A stretch of DNA of 34,678 nt, from the NCBI GenBank assembly GCA_017940955.1, contig JAGAXP010000079.1, positions 1 to 34,678 of the forward strand, read 5' to 3'. Under the pieces are notes generated by a model. It was not told the DNA's origin, did not search any database, and saw only the letters and a program-made list of their open reading frames with translations. A program made the position numbers and the translations under genes. How positions within the stretch are numbered: the stretch's first letter is position 1; each line of letters starts with the position of its first letter. This DNA is from Oribacterium sp. GTDB lineage: Bacteria > Bacillota_A > Clostridia > Lachnospirales > Lachnospiraceae. Positions 1 to 8,879 of the stretch are shown here, piece by piece.

Positions 1-1083
<1,083 letters not shown>

Positions 1084-1087
1084 CTAT

Positions 1088-4000
1088 TTATTCATCATCG
1101 CCGTCTGAAAAATCGTCAGACTCTGATACGATATCTTCACTATCCTCATAGAAATCTTCTTCCTCTGAAGAATCATCCCCGAAACCATCATCCATGAGAT
1201 CTGCGCCTAATGCTGACACAAGCTCATCATCGCCATCCGAGAACATCTCTACGCCCTGTTGAGACATGCTATCATCCGCATCAACAAGCTCACCGTTCTT
1301 AAATTCCTGAGCAGCGAAGCCGTACTGGCCAAGGTTCTCATTCTTATCGTAACGGTTGTCTCCGCCTGAAAGCAGACGGTGCATATCCTGGTTAGCATCG
1401 TAGAGATCCTCTGTAATCTCAATCTCATTCTGCTGGTCGTCAAGAACGCGTACATCGAGACAGAGTGCCTCAAGCTCCTTAAGCATAACCTTGAAGGACT
1501 CAGGTACACCGGGAGCCGGGATATTCTGTCCCTTGATGATAGCCTCATAGGTCTTGACACGTCCTGCAACGTCATCGGACTTCATGGTAAGGATCTCCTG
1601 AAGTGTGTATGCAGCACCGTAAGCCTCGAGGGCCCAAACTTCCATCTCTCCGAAACGCTGTCCACCGAACTGTGCCTTACCACCGAGTGGCTGCTGTGTA
1701 ACCAGTGAGTACGGACCGGTTGAACGTGCGTGAATCTTATCATCTACAAGGTGATGGAGCTTGAGATAATGCATGAATCCGATAGATGTCTTGCCATCAA
1801 ACGGAAGTCCTGTACGTCCATCGCGGAGCTGTACCTTACCGTCAGTTCCGATAGGTACACCCTTCCACTCCTCTCTGTGATCGAGATGGGCGCCGAGATA
1901 CTCATAAACCTCAGGATCAAGCTCTTCCTTATGTAATTCTGTAAACTCTTCCCATGACTTGTTAACGTAATCGTTTGCAAGGATGAGGGTCTGTCTGATA
2001 TCAGGCTCTGTAGCACCATCAAAGATAGGTGTTGAAACGTCGATACCGAGAACCTTTGCAGCAAGAGAAAGGTGTAACTCAAGCACCTGTCCGATATTCA
2101 TTCGGGAAGGCACGCCGAGAGGGTTAAGCACGATATCAAGCGGACGTCCGTTAGGAAGGTATGGAAGATCCTCTACAGGTAGAACTCTTGAACATACACC
2201 CTTGTTTCCGTGACGGCCGGCCATCTTATCGCCAACACCGATCTTTCTCTTCTGTGCGATATAAATACGAACTGACTCCGAAACTCCCGGAGCGAGCTCG
2301 TCTGAATTTTCTCTTGTAAATACCTTGGCATCCACAACAACGCCGTATGCGCCGTGAGGTACCTTTAACGAAGTGTCACGAACTTCTCTTGCCTTCTCAC
2401 CGAAGATAGCACGAAGGAGTCTCTCTTCAGCTGTAAGCTCTGTCTCTCCTTTAGGAGTAACCTTACCAACGAGAATGTCACCGGCACGAACCTCAGCACC
2501 GATACGGATGATTCCGCGCTCGTCAAGGTTCTTTAATGCATCGTCACCTACACCGGGAACGTCGGAAGTGATCTCCTCAGGTCCGAGCTTGGTGTCGCGG
2601 GCTTCACATTCGTACTCTTCAATATGTATAGATGTATAAACATCATTCTGGATGAGCTTCTCTGAAAGGAGAACCGCATCCTCGTAGTTGTAACCTTCCC
2701 ATGTCATGAATCCGATAAGAGGGTTCTTACCGAGTGCGATCTCACCCTGACAGGTCGAAGGACCGTCGGCGATAACGTCGCCCTTCTTTACATGATCACC
2801 TGCAAATACGATAGGCTTCTGGTTGTAGCAGTTGGACTGGTTGGATCTCATGAACTTTGTGAGCTTGTACTCATCAAGAGTTGCATCGGAATCACGACGG
2901 ATCACGATCTTGTTTGAAGCAGAGATCTCAACTACACCATCATACTTTGCAACACAGCAAACACCTGAGTCAACAGCAGCCTTTGCAGAGATACCTGTAT
3001 CAACTGCTGCTCTCTCGGTAACCATAAGAGGCACGGCCTGACGCTGCATGTTTGATCCCATGAGGGCACGGTTAGCGTCATCGTTCTGGAGGAACGGAAT
3101 CATGGAGGTAGCAACTGAGAATACCATCTTGGGTGATACGTCCATCATATCGATAGAGGCCTTAGGGAATGCCTGGGTAGCCTCTCTGAAACGGCCGGAA
3201 ACATTGTCATGAAGGAAATGTCCGTCCTCATCAAGTGGCTCGTTTGCCTGTGCAACTACGTAGTTATCCTCTTCGTCTGCGGCAAGGTAAACAACGTCCT
3301 TTGTTACCTTAGGATTCTGAGGATCAGACTTGTCTACCATACGGTATGGAGCCTCAATGAATCCGTACTCATTGATACGTGCATAGGATGCGAGAGAGTT
3401 TATAAGACCGATGTTAGGTCCTTCAGGTGTCTCGATAGGGCACATACGTCCATAGTGTGTATAGTGAACGTCTCGAACCTCAAATCCTGCACGGTCTCTT
3501 GAAAGACCGCCCGGTCCGAGGGCTGAAAGTCTACGCTTATGTGTAAGCTCTGAAAGCGGGTTGTTCTGGTCCATGAACTGAGATAGCTGTGATGAACCGA
3601 AGAACTCCTTAACAGAAGCTGTTACCGGTTTAATGTTTATGAGGCTCTGAGGTGTGATCTCCTCGATATCCTGTGTTGCCATACGCTCGCGGACAACACG
3701 CTCCATACGGGAGAGACCGATACGGTACTGATTCTGGAGAAGTTCTCCCACAGCACGGATACGACGGTTTCCGAGATGATCGATATCATCCTTGGTTCCC
3801 ACCTCTTCCTCAAGATGCATGCAGTAGTTAATGGAAGCAAAGATATCTTCCTTAGTGATGTGCTTCGGAACAAGCTCATGCATATCCTTCATGATGGCTA
3901 TACGGAGAGCTCTCTGATCGTCAGCATTCTCCTCCATAAGTCTTGCAAGCTCAGGATAGTAAACGAGCTCGTCAGGCTTATCCTGGTCGATAAGTGCCTG

Positions 4001-5215
4001 CTTCTCCTCGAGAGTAAGGGCATCCCAAAGCTTCTTCTCAGACTCTTCGCTTAATGATGCATGTGTGCGGTCAGCCTGCTTTTCAAAGTACTCCTTAACG
4101 TGCTCGTACTCCTTGGCCTCATCGTAATCGATCTCCGAAGCGTCGAAAGTAACGTACTTATCAAGGTCTACCTCCATAGCTGAAAGAACCTTTACCTTAC
4201 GTGTAGGACCGTCGATCCATACGTAAGGAACTGCTGCATCCTGGATCTCGATAGCCTTCTGACGGGAGATCTGCTCTCCTGCCTGTGCGATAACTTCACC
4301 TGTTGACTCATCGATAACATCCTCAGCGAGAGTATGTCCCTTGATACGGTTCTTGAAGTGAAGCTTCTTATTAAATTTATAACGTCCAACCTTTGCAAGA
4401 TCGTAACGGCGCGGGTCGAAGAACATGCCGTTAAGAAGTGAGCTTGCCGAATCAACCGAAAGCGGCTCACCCGGTCTTATCTTTCTGTAAAGTTCAAGAA
4501 GACCACCCTCGTAGTTCTGAGCCTCAGGTGACTCCTTCTCGAAAGAAGCCATGAGCTTAGGCTCTTCACCGAAGAGGTCAATGATCTCGGCATTGGAGCT
4601 GATACCAAGCGCACGGATAAATACAGATACAGGAACCTTACGGGTTCTGTCTACACGTACGAAAAATACGTCATTGGAATCTGTTTCATACTCGATCCAT
4701 GCACCACGGTTAGGGATAACTGTACATGAGTAAAGCTCTTTACCGATCTTATCGTGATCCTGACCATAGTAAATGCCCGGAGAACGAACGAGCTGTGATA
4801 CGATAACTCGCTCTGCACCGTTAATAACAAATGAGCCTGTATCTGTCATCAGAGGCAGATCGCCCATAAATATCTCATGTTCGTTGATCTCTTCCTTATC
4901 CTTGTTGATAAGACGTACTTTCACCTTGAGAGGTGCTGCGTAAGTCGCATCACGCTCCTTGCACTCCTCGATGTTGTACTTCTTCTCATCTTCGCAGAGC
5001 TTGTAGCCTACGAACTCAAGGGAAAGGTGTCCAGCAAAATCCTGGATCGGAGAGATGTCATCAAATGCCTCGCGGAGGCCGTCTGAAAGGAACCACTCGT
5101 AGGAATCCTTCTGGACTTCAATCAGGTTTGGCATCTCCAGCACTTCTTCGTGCTGTGCAAATGTCATTCTGACGTTTTTGCCGTTTTTAACGACACGCAT
5201 CTTGCTTTTTTCCAT
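1088..5215 (-). CDS. rpoB: RNA polymerase subunit beta
   Basis: Second large catalytic subunit of RNA polymerase, 1375 residues from the chosen start. The rifampicin-pocket region is plain ([20 protein letters not shown], then [11 protein letters not shown]), followed by [17 protein letters not shown] and, near the C-terminus, [10 protein letters not shown] and [20 protein letters not shown]. The frame is open to an ATG at 5263, but that codon has no ribosome site; the ATG at 5215 (MEKSKMRVV) is preceded by GGGGTGA eight bases upstream and is preferred. After the usual beta C-terminus there is a tail of about 60 residues very rich in Asp, Glu and Ser. rplJ and rplL are not upstream; a terminator and a dedicated promoter separate the gene from its neighbour. 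Confidence 0.98.
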   Translation of the reverse strand: MEKSKMRVVKNGKNVRMTFAQHEEVLEMPNLIEVQKDSYEWFLSDGLREAFDDISPIQDFAGHLSLEFVGYKLCEDEKKYNIEECKERDATYAAPLKVKVRLINKDKEEINEHEIFMGDLPLMTDTGSFVINGAERVIVSQLVRSPGIYYGQDHDKIGKELYSCTVIPNRGAWIEYETDSNDVFFVRVDRTRKVPVSVFIRALGISSNAEIIDLFGEEPKLMASFEKESPEAQNYEGGLLELYRKIRPGEPLSVDSASSLLNGMFFDPRRYDLAKVGRYKFNKKLHFKNRIKGHTLAEDVIDESTGEVIAQAGEQISRQKAIEIQDAAVPYVWIDGPTRKVKVLSAMEVDLDKYVTFDASEIDYDEAKEYEHVKEYFEKQADRTHASLSEESEKKLWDALTLEEKQALIDQDKPDELVYYPELARLMEENADDQRALRIAIMKDMHELVPKHITKEDIFASINYCMHLEEEVGTKDDIDHLGNRRIRAVGELLQNQYRIGLSRMERVVRERMATQDIEEITPQSLINIKPVTASVKEFFGSSQLSQFMDQNNPLSELTHKRRLSALGPGGLSRDRAGFEVRDVHYTHYGRMCPIETPEGPNIGLINSLASYARINEYGFIEAPYRMVDKSDPQNPKVTKDVVYLAADEEDNYVVAQANEPLDEDGHFLHDNVSGRFREATQAFPKASIDMMDVSPKMVFSVATSMIPFLQNDDANRALMGSNMQRQAVPLMVTERAAVDTGISAKAAVDSGVCCVAKYDGVVEISASNKIVIRRDSDATLDEYKLTKFMRSNQSNCYNQKPIVFAGDHVKKGDVIADGPSTCQGEIALGKNPLIGFMTWEGYNYEDAVLLSEKLIQNDVYTSIHIEEYECEARDTKLGPEEITSDVPGVGDDALKNLDERGIIRIGAEVRAGDILVGKVTPKGETELTAEERLLRAIFGEKAREVRDTSLKVPHGAYGVVVDAKVFTRENSDELAPGVSESVRIYIAQKRKIGVGDKMAGRHGNKGVCSRVLPVEDLPYLPNGRPLDIVLNPLGVPSRMNIGQVLELHLSLAAKVLGIDVSTPIFDGATEPDIRQTLILANDYVNKSWEEFTELHKEELDPEVYEYLGAHLDHREEWKGVPIGTDGKVQLRDGRTGLPFDGKTSIGFMHYLKLHHLVDDKIHARSTGPYSLVTQQPLGGKAQFGGQRFGEMEVWALEAYGAAYTLQEILTMKSDDVAGRVKTYEAIIKGQNIPAPGVPESFKVMLKELEALCLDVRVLDDQQNEIEITEDLYDANQDMHRLLSGGDNRYDKNENLGQYGFAAQEFKNGELVDADDSMSQQGVEMFSDGDDELVSALGADLMDDGFGDDSSEEEDFYEDSEDIVSESDDFSDGDDE

Positions 5216-5428
5216 TGACCGTTCACCCCATTGCGGGAAACCCGCTTGATCTTTGTGATTCATAGAAAGATGTGGATGTTCTCAAAATGTGCATTCATCG
5301 TTACGAGCATTGTATTTCGATGTATCAACATTTCAATGAATCTGGTTTAATGTTTCCTATAGTTACATGTATTTTGGAGACCGAAAAATGGGCGCAATAT
5401 GCCTAGGGTCCCAAAATAGGTATCATAT

Positions 5429-5458
5429 ATACTATCTCAGGTAGAGGACTCAAGTCAA
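5429..5458 (-). promoter_or_regulatory. rpoBC promoter
   Basis: On the minus strand, TTGACT (5453-5458) and TAGTAT (5429-5434) are 18 bases apart. Transcription from here would give a leader of about 200 bases before the rpoB start at 5215. It lies downstream of the hairpin terminator at 5627-5665, so rpoBC appears to be an independent transcription unit. Confidence 0.7.
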
Positions 5459-5502
5459 GGGGTGCATTTGAAAAAATTATTTTCTCATAAATATACAAAA
5501 TC

Positions 5503-5519
5503 TGTGACACTTTTGTGAC
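5503..5519 (+). promoter_or_regulatory. Direct-repeat box TGTGAC-N5-TGTGAC (response-regulator-like)
   Basis: TGTGAC at 5503-5508 and again at 5514-5519, exactly 11 bases (one helical turn) apart. The spacing equals that of OmpR-family boxes such as the WalR site TGTWAH-N5-TGTWAH, with G in the fourth position. A near copy occurs at 11045-11061. It sits about 45 bases upstream of the rpoB -35 box and overlaps the -35 of a possible plus-strand promoter. Confidence 0.4.
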
Positions 5520-5665
5520 ATTAGTCGTGATAAATTATACATACAAAAGAAAAAGCAATGTACTAACCTTAGCCAGATAGATGCATAGCATTTTTCATAA
5601 ACAAATCTCATAATTACTTCCTTATGAAAAAACCTCCAGCCCACTGCAATGGGTTGGAGGTTTTT
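5513..5665 (+). ncRNA. Candidate small RNA with promoter and terminator
   Basis: A plus-strand promoter TTGTGA (5513-5518), 17 bases, TATACA (5536-5541) is followed by about 120 bases that end in the strong hairpin at 5631-5662 with trailing Ts. No open reading frame of note lies between. The hairpin also terminates the opposing gene at 5673, so it may exist only for that gene; the RNA is an inference. Confidence 0.3.
5627..5665 (-). terminator. Bidirectional rho-independent terminator
   Basis: A 13-bp stem (5631-5643 with 5650-5662, one G-T pair) with a 6-base loop. On the minus strand it ends in six Ts (5627-5632), right after the membrane protein gene at 5673-6176. On the plus strand it also ends in a T run. 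Confidence 0.9.
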
Positions 5666-5672
5666 CATTGTA

Positions 5673-6176
5673 TTATTTCTTTGATTCATTGAGCTGCTGC
5701 TCTGCTTTTTTTCTGAGGCCTGCCAGGAAGCCCTTCTTCTCTGGTGCCTTGGGAATTGCGCCACCGCGAACGGAAAGAATCTTACGGATATAGATTCCGG
5801 CGACAGCCACCTTACACTCCTTATGTAAAGGGATCTGGTCGAACACGCTCGGATCAGCCATAAGTGTCATGATCTGTGGGCCAACCTTTGCCTTAACAAC
5901 CGGAAGCTTGCTGAGCTTTAAGTAAACCGGAGTCTGCTCCTCAACCTGCCTGGGAAGTCCCGCTGCCACAGCTTCCTTTATGGACATCTTCTTTTTATCG
6001 ATAACGAGAAGTGTTACGTTCTGAGTATTGGCATCGATCATAGGCTGCTGTTCTGCCTGCTGCTGACTCATCTTACGTCCGAAATAGTAAAGAACTCCCA
6101 GAATAACAAGAAGTATCAGGAGTATGATGAGAAGCACCTTTCCTACAGCACCCATTTCTATAGCCATTAAAAACAT
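5673..6176 (-). CDS. Membrane-anchored protein of unknown function
   Basis: 167 residues. I do not recognise the family. One strongly hydrophobic segment near the N-terminus (VGKVLLIILLILLVILGVLY) is followed by a basic and Gln-rich linker (GRKMSQQQAEQQ) and a soluble domain of about 100 residues with repeated beta-like stretches (VTLLVIDKKKMSIKEA, PVYLKLSKLPVVKAKVG, KECKVAVAGIYIRKILSV). The C-terminus is Lys-rich. Topology is probably N-out or signal-anchor with the soluble part on one face of the membrane. The start at 6176 is preferred because GAGGA lies nine bases upstream; the longer TTG start at 6189-6191 has none. It is monocistronic between its own promoter (6234-6262) and terminator. 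Confidence 0.75.
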   Translation of the reverse strand: MFLMAIEMGAVGKVLLIILLILLVILGVLYYFGRKMSQQQAEQQPMIDANTQNVTLLVIDKKKMSIKEAVAAGLPRQVEEQTPVYLKLSKLPVVKAKVGPQIMTLMADPSVFDQIPLHKECKVAVAGIYIRKILSVRGGAIPKAPEKKGFLAGLRKKAEQQLNESKK

Positions 6177-6233
6177 ATATAAAATCCTCAACTTTCAAAA
6201 AATTACATGGTGGCGGATAAACCGCCGAAGCTA

Positions 6234-6262
6234 ATATTACTATTTGAACTGTCAAAATGCAA
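6234..6262 (-). promoter_or_regulatory. Promoter of the membrane protein gene
   Basis: TTGCAT (6257-6262) and TAATAT (6234-6239) with a 17-base spacer on the minus strand. A small GGCGG/CCGCC hairpin follows in the leader. Confidence 0.5.
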
Positions 6263-6320
6263 GGAAAAAACCATCTGTTTGACCGCAATCGTTTGACCGC
6301 ATTCAGCTTTTTTCTAATGC

Positions 6321-6647
6321 GAGTCATACTCGAAAGTTCTTTTACATGACCTCAATTGAATATTTATCCGATATGAGTCATTCCAGTGGGCTTCTTTATA
6401 TGACCTAAATCATGTATTTTTCAATATAAGTCATCCCCATGGGTTTCTTTATATGACCCAAATCATGAATTTTTCAATATAAGTCATCCCCGTGGGTTTC
6501 TTTATATGACCTAAATCATGAATTTTTCAATATAAGTCATCCCAGTGGGCTTCTTTATATGACCTAAATCATGTATTTTTCAATATGAGTCATCCCCGTG
6601 GGTTTCTTTATATGACCTAAACCGGATTTTTATCTATCCGAGTCATG
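6321..6647. repeat. 53-bp palindromic tandem repeat array 1
   Basis: GTCAT occurs at 6323, 6377, 6430, 6483, 6536, 6589 and 6642; ATGAC follows each of the first six after exactly 18 bases (6346, 6400, 6453, 6506, 6559, 6612). The first unit is 54 bp and the rest 53 bp. Each unit therefore reads GTCAT-N18-ATGAC-N25. Most units carry CCC-NNT-GGG just after GTCAT, with the middle triplet varying (CAT, CGT, AGT). Units are 85-95 percent alike, with the edges most diverged. There are no unique spacers, so this is not a CRISPR array. It fills the gap between two minus-strand genes. A diverged second array is at 19067-19208. Confidence 0.9.
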
Positions 6648-6709
6648 GTTTTGTCCATTTTAGCTTTATGCAAGAGTCGGTACTGTTCTAGCAATTATGA
6701 TTCTTAGGA

Positions 6710-7129
6710 CTACACCGCCTCCGCCTTAGCGATCCTTATCTCTATCTCATTTTCCGAAACCTGGTTTCCGAACTGGGTGATGCTGTAGGAAAGGAAGATG
6801 TTCATCACAAGTTCTGCATGGACACGGTCGATTTCGACGCGTTTTGTATCGAAACCTAGCTCCATGTAGCCCATGGGGGTTTCGTAATTCATGACATGCT
6901 TGGTGTTTTCCTTGTAACGGAAAGCGTTGTCATGCATCCAGTTTCTGACCACTGTCACTTCTTTTCCGGCTGTATCCACCCGCATTTCATTGTGGACTCC
7001 GTCCTGGAAATAGGTCAGGATCTGTGTGCCGTCGCCGACTTCTCTCAAGATGCCATCGGAAACTGTATCAAAAATATCTGTATCGCCATCCACTGTCTGG
7101 CGGGATTTCATCTCTATTCTGACCCGCAT
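6710..7129 (-). CDS. DUF1934 (YwiB-like) beta-barrel protein
   Basis: 139 residues, matching the length and pattern of the DUF1934 family (Bacillus subtilis YwiB), small cytoplasmic calycin-like beta-barrels without an assigned reaction. Seen here are alternating beta strands, DTVSDGILREVGDGTQILTY, GKEVTVVRNW, and the closing METPMGYMELGFDTKRVEI-like strand pair (about residues 84-101). The ATG at 7129 has AGGAGG five bases upstream. A weak promoter (TTGAAT, 17 bases, TAACAT) lies just beyond the ddl terminator. Family assignment is from pattern recall; function is unknown. Confidence 0.8.
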   Translation of the reverse strand: MRVRIEMKSRQTVDGDTDIFDTVSDGILREVGDGTQILTYFQDGVHNEMRVDTAGKEVTVVRNWMHDNAFRYKENTKHVMNYETPMGYMELGFDTKRVEIDRVHAELVMNIFLSYSITQFGNQVSENEIEIRIAKAEAV

Positions 7130-7224
7130 TGTTCCTCCTGAAAAAGTAATTCACCTGGGACGGTTCTCATCCGAGGAAACCTTCCCCGTTGGTCTTTATG
7201 TTACCGGCCTATACTCAAAAATTC

Positions 7225-7248
7225 AAAAACCCCGGTCAACGACCGGGG
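7225..7248 (-). terminator. Rho-independent terminator after ddl
   Basis: CCCCGGTC (7230-7237) pairs with GACCGGGG (7241-7248) around a 3-base loop, followed on the minus strand by five Ts (7225-7229). It lies about 140 bases past the ddl stop. Confidence 0.85.
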
Positions 7249-7384
7249 CTATCTGAAATCTTAAACATTTAAAAGGATAAAGGATTGTGTATTTCGTACA
7301 TTTATTATGTGAATACTATAGCACCGGCTGCACGAAAGTGTTTGAAGGAATCCAAAAGTAAAAGTTAAGAATTTCTTAGGGTCG

Positions 7385-8491
7385 TTAACCCTGAGTTGTC
7401 GGGCGGGTAAAAGCCGTATCTATGAGCGCCTGCACAAGTCGCGGCTTGTCGATTCCCTTTACTTCCCAAAGCATCGGATACATAGAGATGGCGGTGAATC
7501 CGGGAAGAGTGTTGAGCTCGTTGAAAACCGGACCGTTCTCTGTAAGGAAGAAATCGATTCTTGCAAGGGAGAATCCGTCAACTGCATCGAACACTACCTT
7601 TGCGGCTCTGCGGATGAGTTCCCGGTCGTCTTCATTAATATCCGGGTCAGTATCGGTTTCGGACTGCGGATTGTTGTACTTCGCATCGTAGTCATAGAAA
7701 TCGGCTGCTGCCTTTATCTCGCCGACACCACTGGCCTTGATGTTTCCGTCAATGTCTCTGAACACGGCGCACTCAACTTCGCGGCCAACGATGGTCTCCT
7801 CGATGAGAACCTTGTAGTCAACCTCGTAGGCTTTTTTGATGCCGTCGATGAGCTGCTCGCGGTTGTAAGCCTTGGTCACGCCGCAGCTGGAGCCGGCGCT
7901 GGAGGGCTTGACGAAAACGGGATATTCAAATGATTTCTCAACACGGCGAACACATTCGTCCATATCTTTGATCTCATTGCCAACAACTGAAACATACTCC
8001 GCCTGGCGAACGCCAACCTTCTTGAGGGGCTCGTTGCAGATGATCTTGGTGTAAAGCTTGTCCATGGAAACCGCACTGGCAAGAACGCCGCAGCCCACAT
8101 AAGGAATCCTGGCAAGCTCAAATAGTCCCTGAATAGTTCCGTCCTCACCGTTTTTTCCGTGAAGGGCCGGGAAGATAACATCGATCTTTCTGAGGGAAAT
8201 GTTTCCGGCCTTATCCTTTATAAGAAGGGACTGGAGCTTTGCATCCGGAAGAAGGCAGGCTTTGATGCCGGATTTGTACCAGCTGCCATCGATGATCCGG
8301 TCGAGAGACTCGGTCATGAGCCACTCTCCTTCTTTGGTGATGCCCACCAGGAGCACGTCGTATTTTTCTTTATTTATGTTCTTAACAATGTTTACTACGG
8401 ATTTGCAGGAGACCTCATGTTCTGTGGATCTTCCTCCAAAAACCGCCATTAGAGTCTTCTTCATATCTTGAATGGCATCCGGCCGTAACAT
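7385..8491 (-). CDS. ddl: D-alanine--D-alanine ligase
   Basis: ATP-grasp enzyme that makes the D-Ala-D-Ala dipeptide for peptidoglycan in the cytoplasm. N-terminal MAVFGGRSTEHEVSCKSVVN is the family opening; the ATP-binding block EYPVFVKPSSAGSSCGV, the loop FYDYDAKYNN and the metal/ATP end FNELNTLPGFTAISMYPMLW are all present. The Tyr-containing DYDAKY loop fits ordinary D-Ala specificity, not the D-lactate ligases of the VanA type. 368 residues, normal for the family. The start at 8491 (MLRPD) has AAAGGAA upstream at a long spacing; an ATG nine codons in (MKKTL) is the alternative. Monocistronic, with its own promoter (8534-8561) and terminator. Confidence 0.95.
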   Translation of the reverse strand: MLRPDAIQDMKKTLMAVFGGRSTEHEVSCKSVVNIVKNINKEKYDVLLVGITKEGEWLMTESLDRIIDGSWYKSGIKACLLPDAKLQSLLIKDKAGNISLRKIDVIFPALHGKNGEDGTIQGLFELARIPYVGCGVLASAVSMDKLYTKIICNEPLKKVGVRQAEYVSVVGNEIKDMDECVRRVEKSFEYPVFVKPSSAGSSCGVTKAYNREQLIDGIKKAYEVDYKVLIEETIVGREVECAVFRDIDGNIKASGVGEIKAAADFYDYDAKYNNPQSETDTDPDINEDDRELIRRAAKVVFDAVDGFSLARIDFFLTENGPVFNELNTLPGFTAISMYPMLWEVKGIDKPRLVQALIDTAFTRPTTQG

Positions 8492-8533
8492 TGAGACCGG
8501 AGCGTTCCTTTCTATAGGGTAATGTTTAAACAG

Positions 8534-8561
8534 ATTTTACTACAATGTTGCGTCAATGCAA
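8534..8561 (-). promoter_or_regulatory. ddl promoter
   Basis: TTGCAT (8556-8561) and TAAAAT (8534-8539) with a 16-base spacer on the minus strand, about 45 bases before the ddl start. Confidence 0.5.
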
Positions 8562-8615
8562 GACGGAGTTTTTGCCGGAGGCATCTATAAAAACACATCA
8601 TGGCTAAATATAAAT

Positions 8616-8664
8616 AAAAAAAGTGCGCTGAGATCATGTAGGAGAAAGGCTCAGATCTCAGCGC
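8616..8664 (-). terminator. Rho-independent terminator after the HipA-like gene
   Basis: GCGCTGAGATC (8625-8635) pairs perfectly with GATCTCAGCGC (8654-8664), followed on the minus strand by seven Ts (8616-8622). It lies beyond the reiterated gene ends at 8753-8874. Confidence 0.85.
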
Positions 8665-8752
8665 TTGGAGAAAAAGAGGTTTTAGGTATATTCTCAGTTG
8701 TAAGAATCTTTTCAGATCATAACAACCAATAATCAATTTAGCTTACTTCTTC

Positions 8753-8874
8753 AGCCGGCCCAGCTCGCCGCGCTTTAACTTGAAGAGTATGTCTTTTTTC
8801 AGTTAATTAGTTTAAAGTCACTTCTTCAGCCGGCTCAATTCGTCTCGCTTCAGCTTGAAATGAACGTCTTTCCT
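8753..8874 (-). repeat. Two extra copies of the HipA-like gene's 3' tip
   Basis: Directly after the stop of the HipA-like gene, two segments encode near copies of its last residues, each with its own stop. The gene ends KKDMLFKLKRGELGWLK; copy 1 (8818-8874) reads RKDVHFKLKRDELSRLKK and stops in TGA; copy 2 (8753-8802) reads LKKDILFKLKRGELGRLKK and stops in TAA. Stops are 62 and 65 bases apart. Many differences are silent (CTA/CTG/TTA Leu, GAG/GAA Glu), which points to descent from once-coding paralogous genes rather than recent slippage. Confidence 0.85.
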
Positions 8875-8879
8875 GATCA

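Noticed and set aside
6321..6647. The repeat array as a CRISPR locus
   Set aside because: Units are contiguous 53-mers with no unique spacers, and no cas genes are nearby.
6246..6690. GAACTGT words flanking array 1 as ends of a 16-bp inverted-repeat element
   Set aside because: Only about eight bases match the GTAACAGTTCAGCCGG ends, and the spacing and symmetry are poor.
7385..8491. A D-Ala-D-Lac (vancomycin resistance type) ligase
   Set aside because: The substrate loop has the Tyr of ordinary D-Ala ligases and no van genes are nearby.
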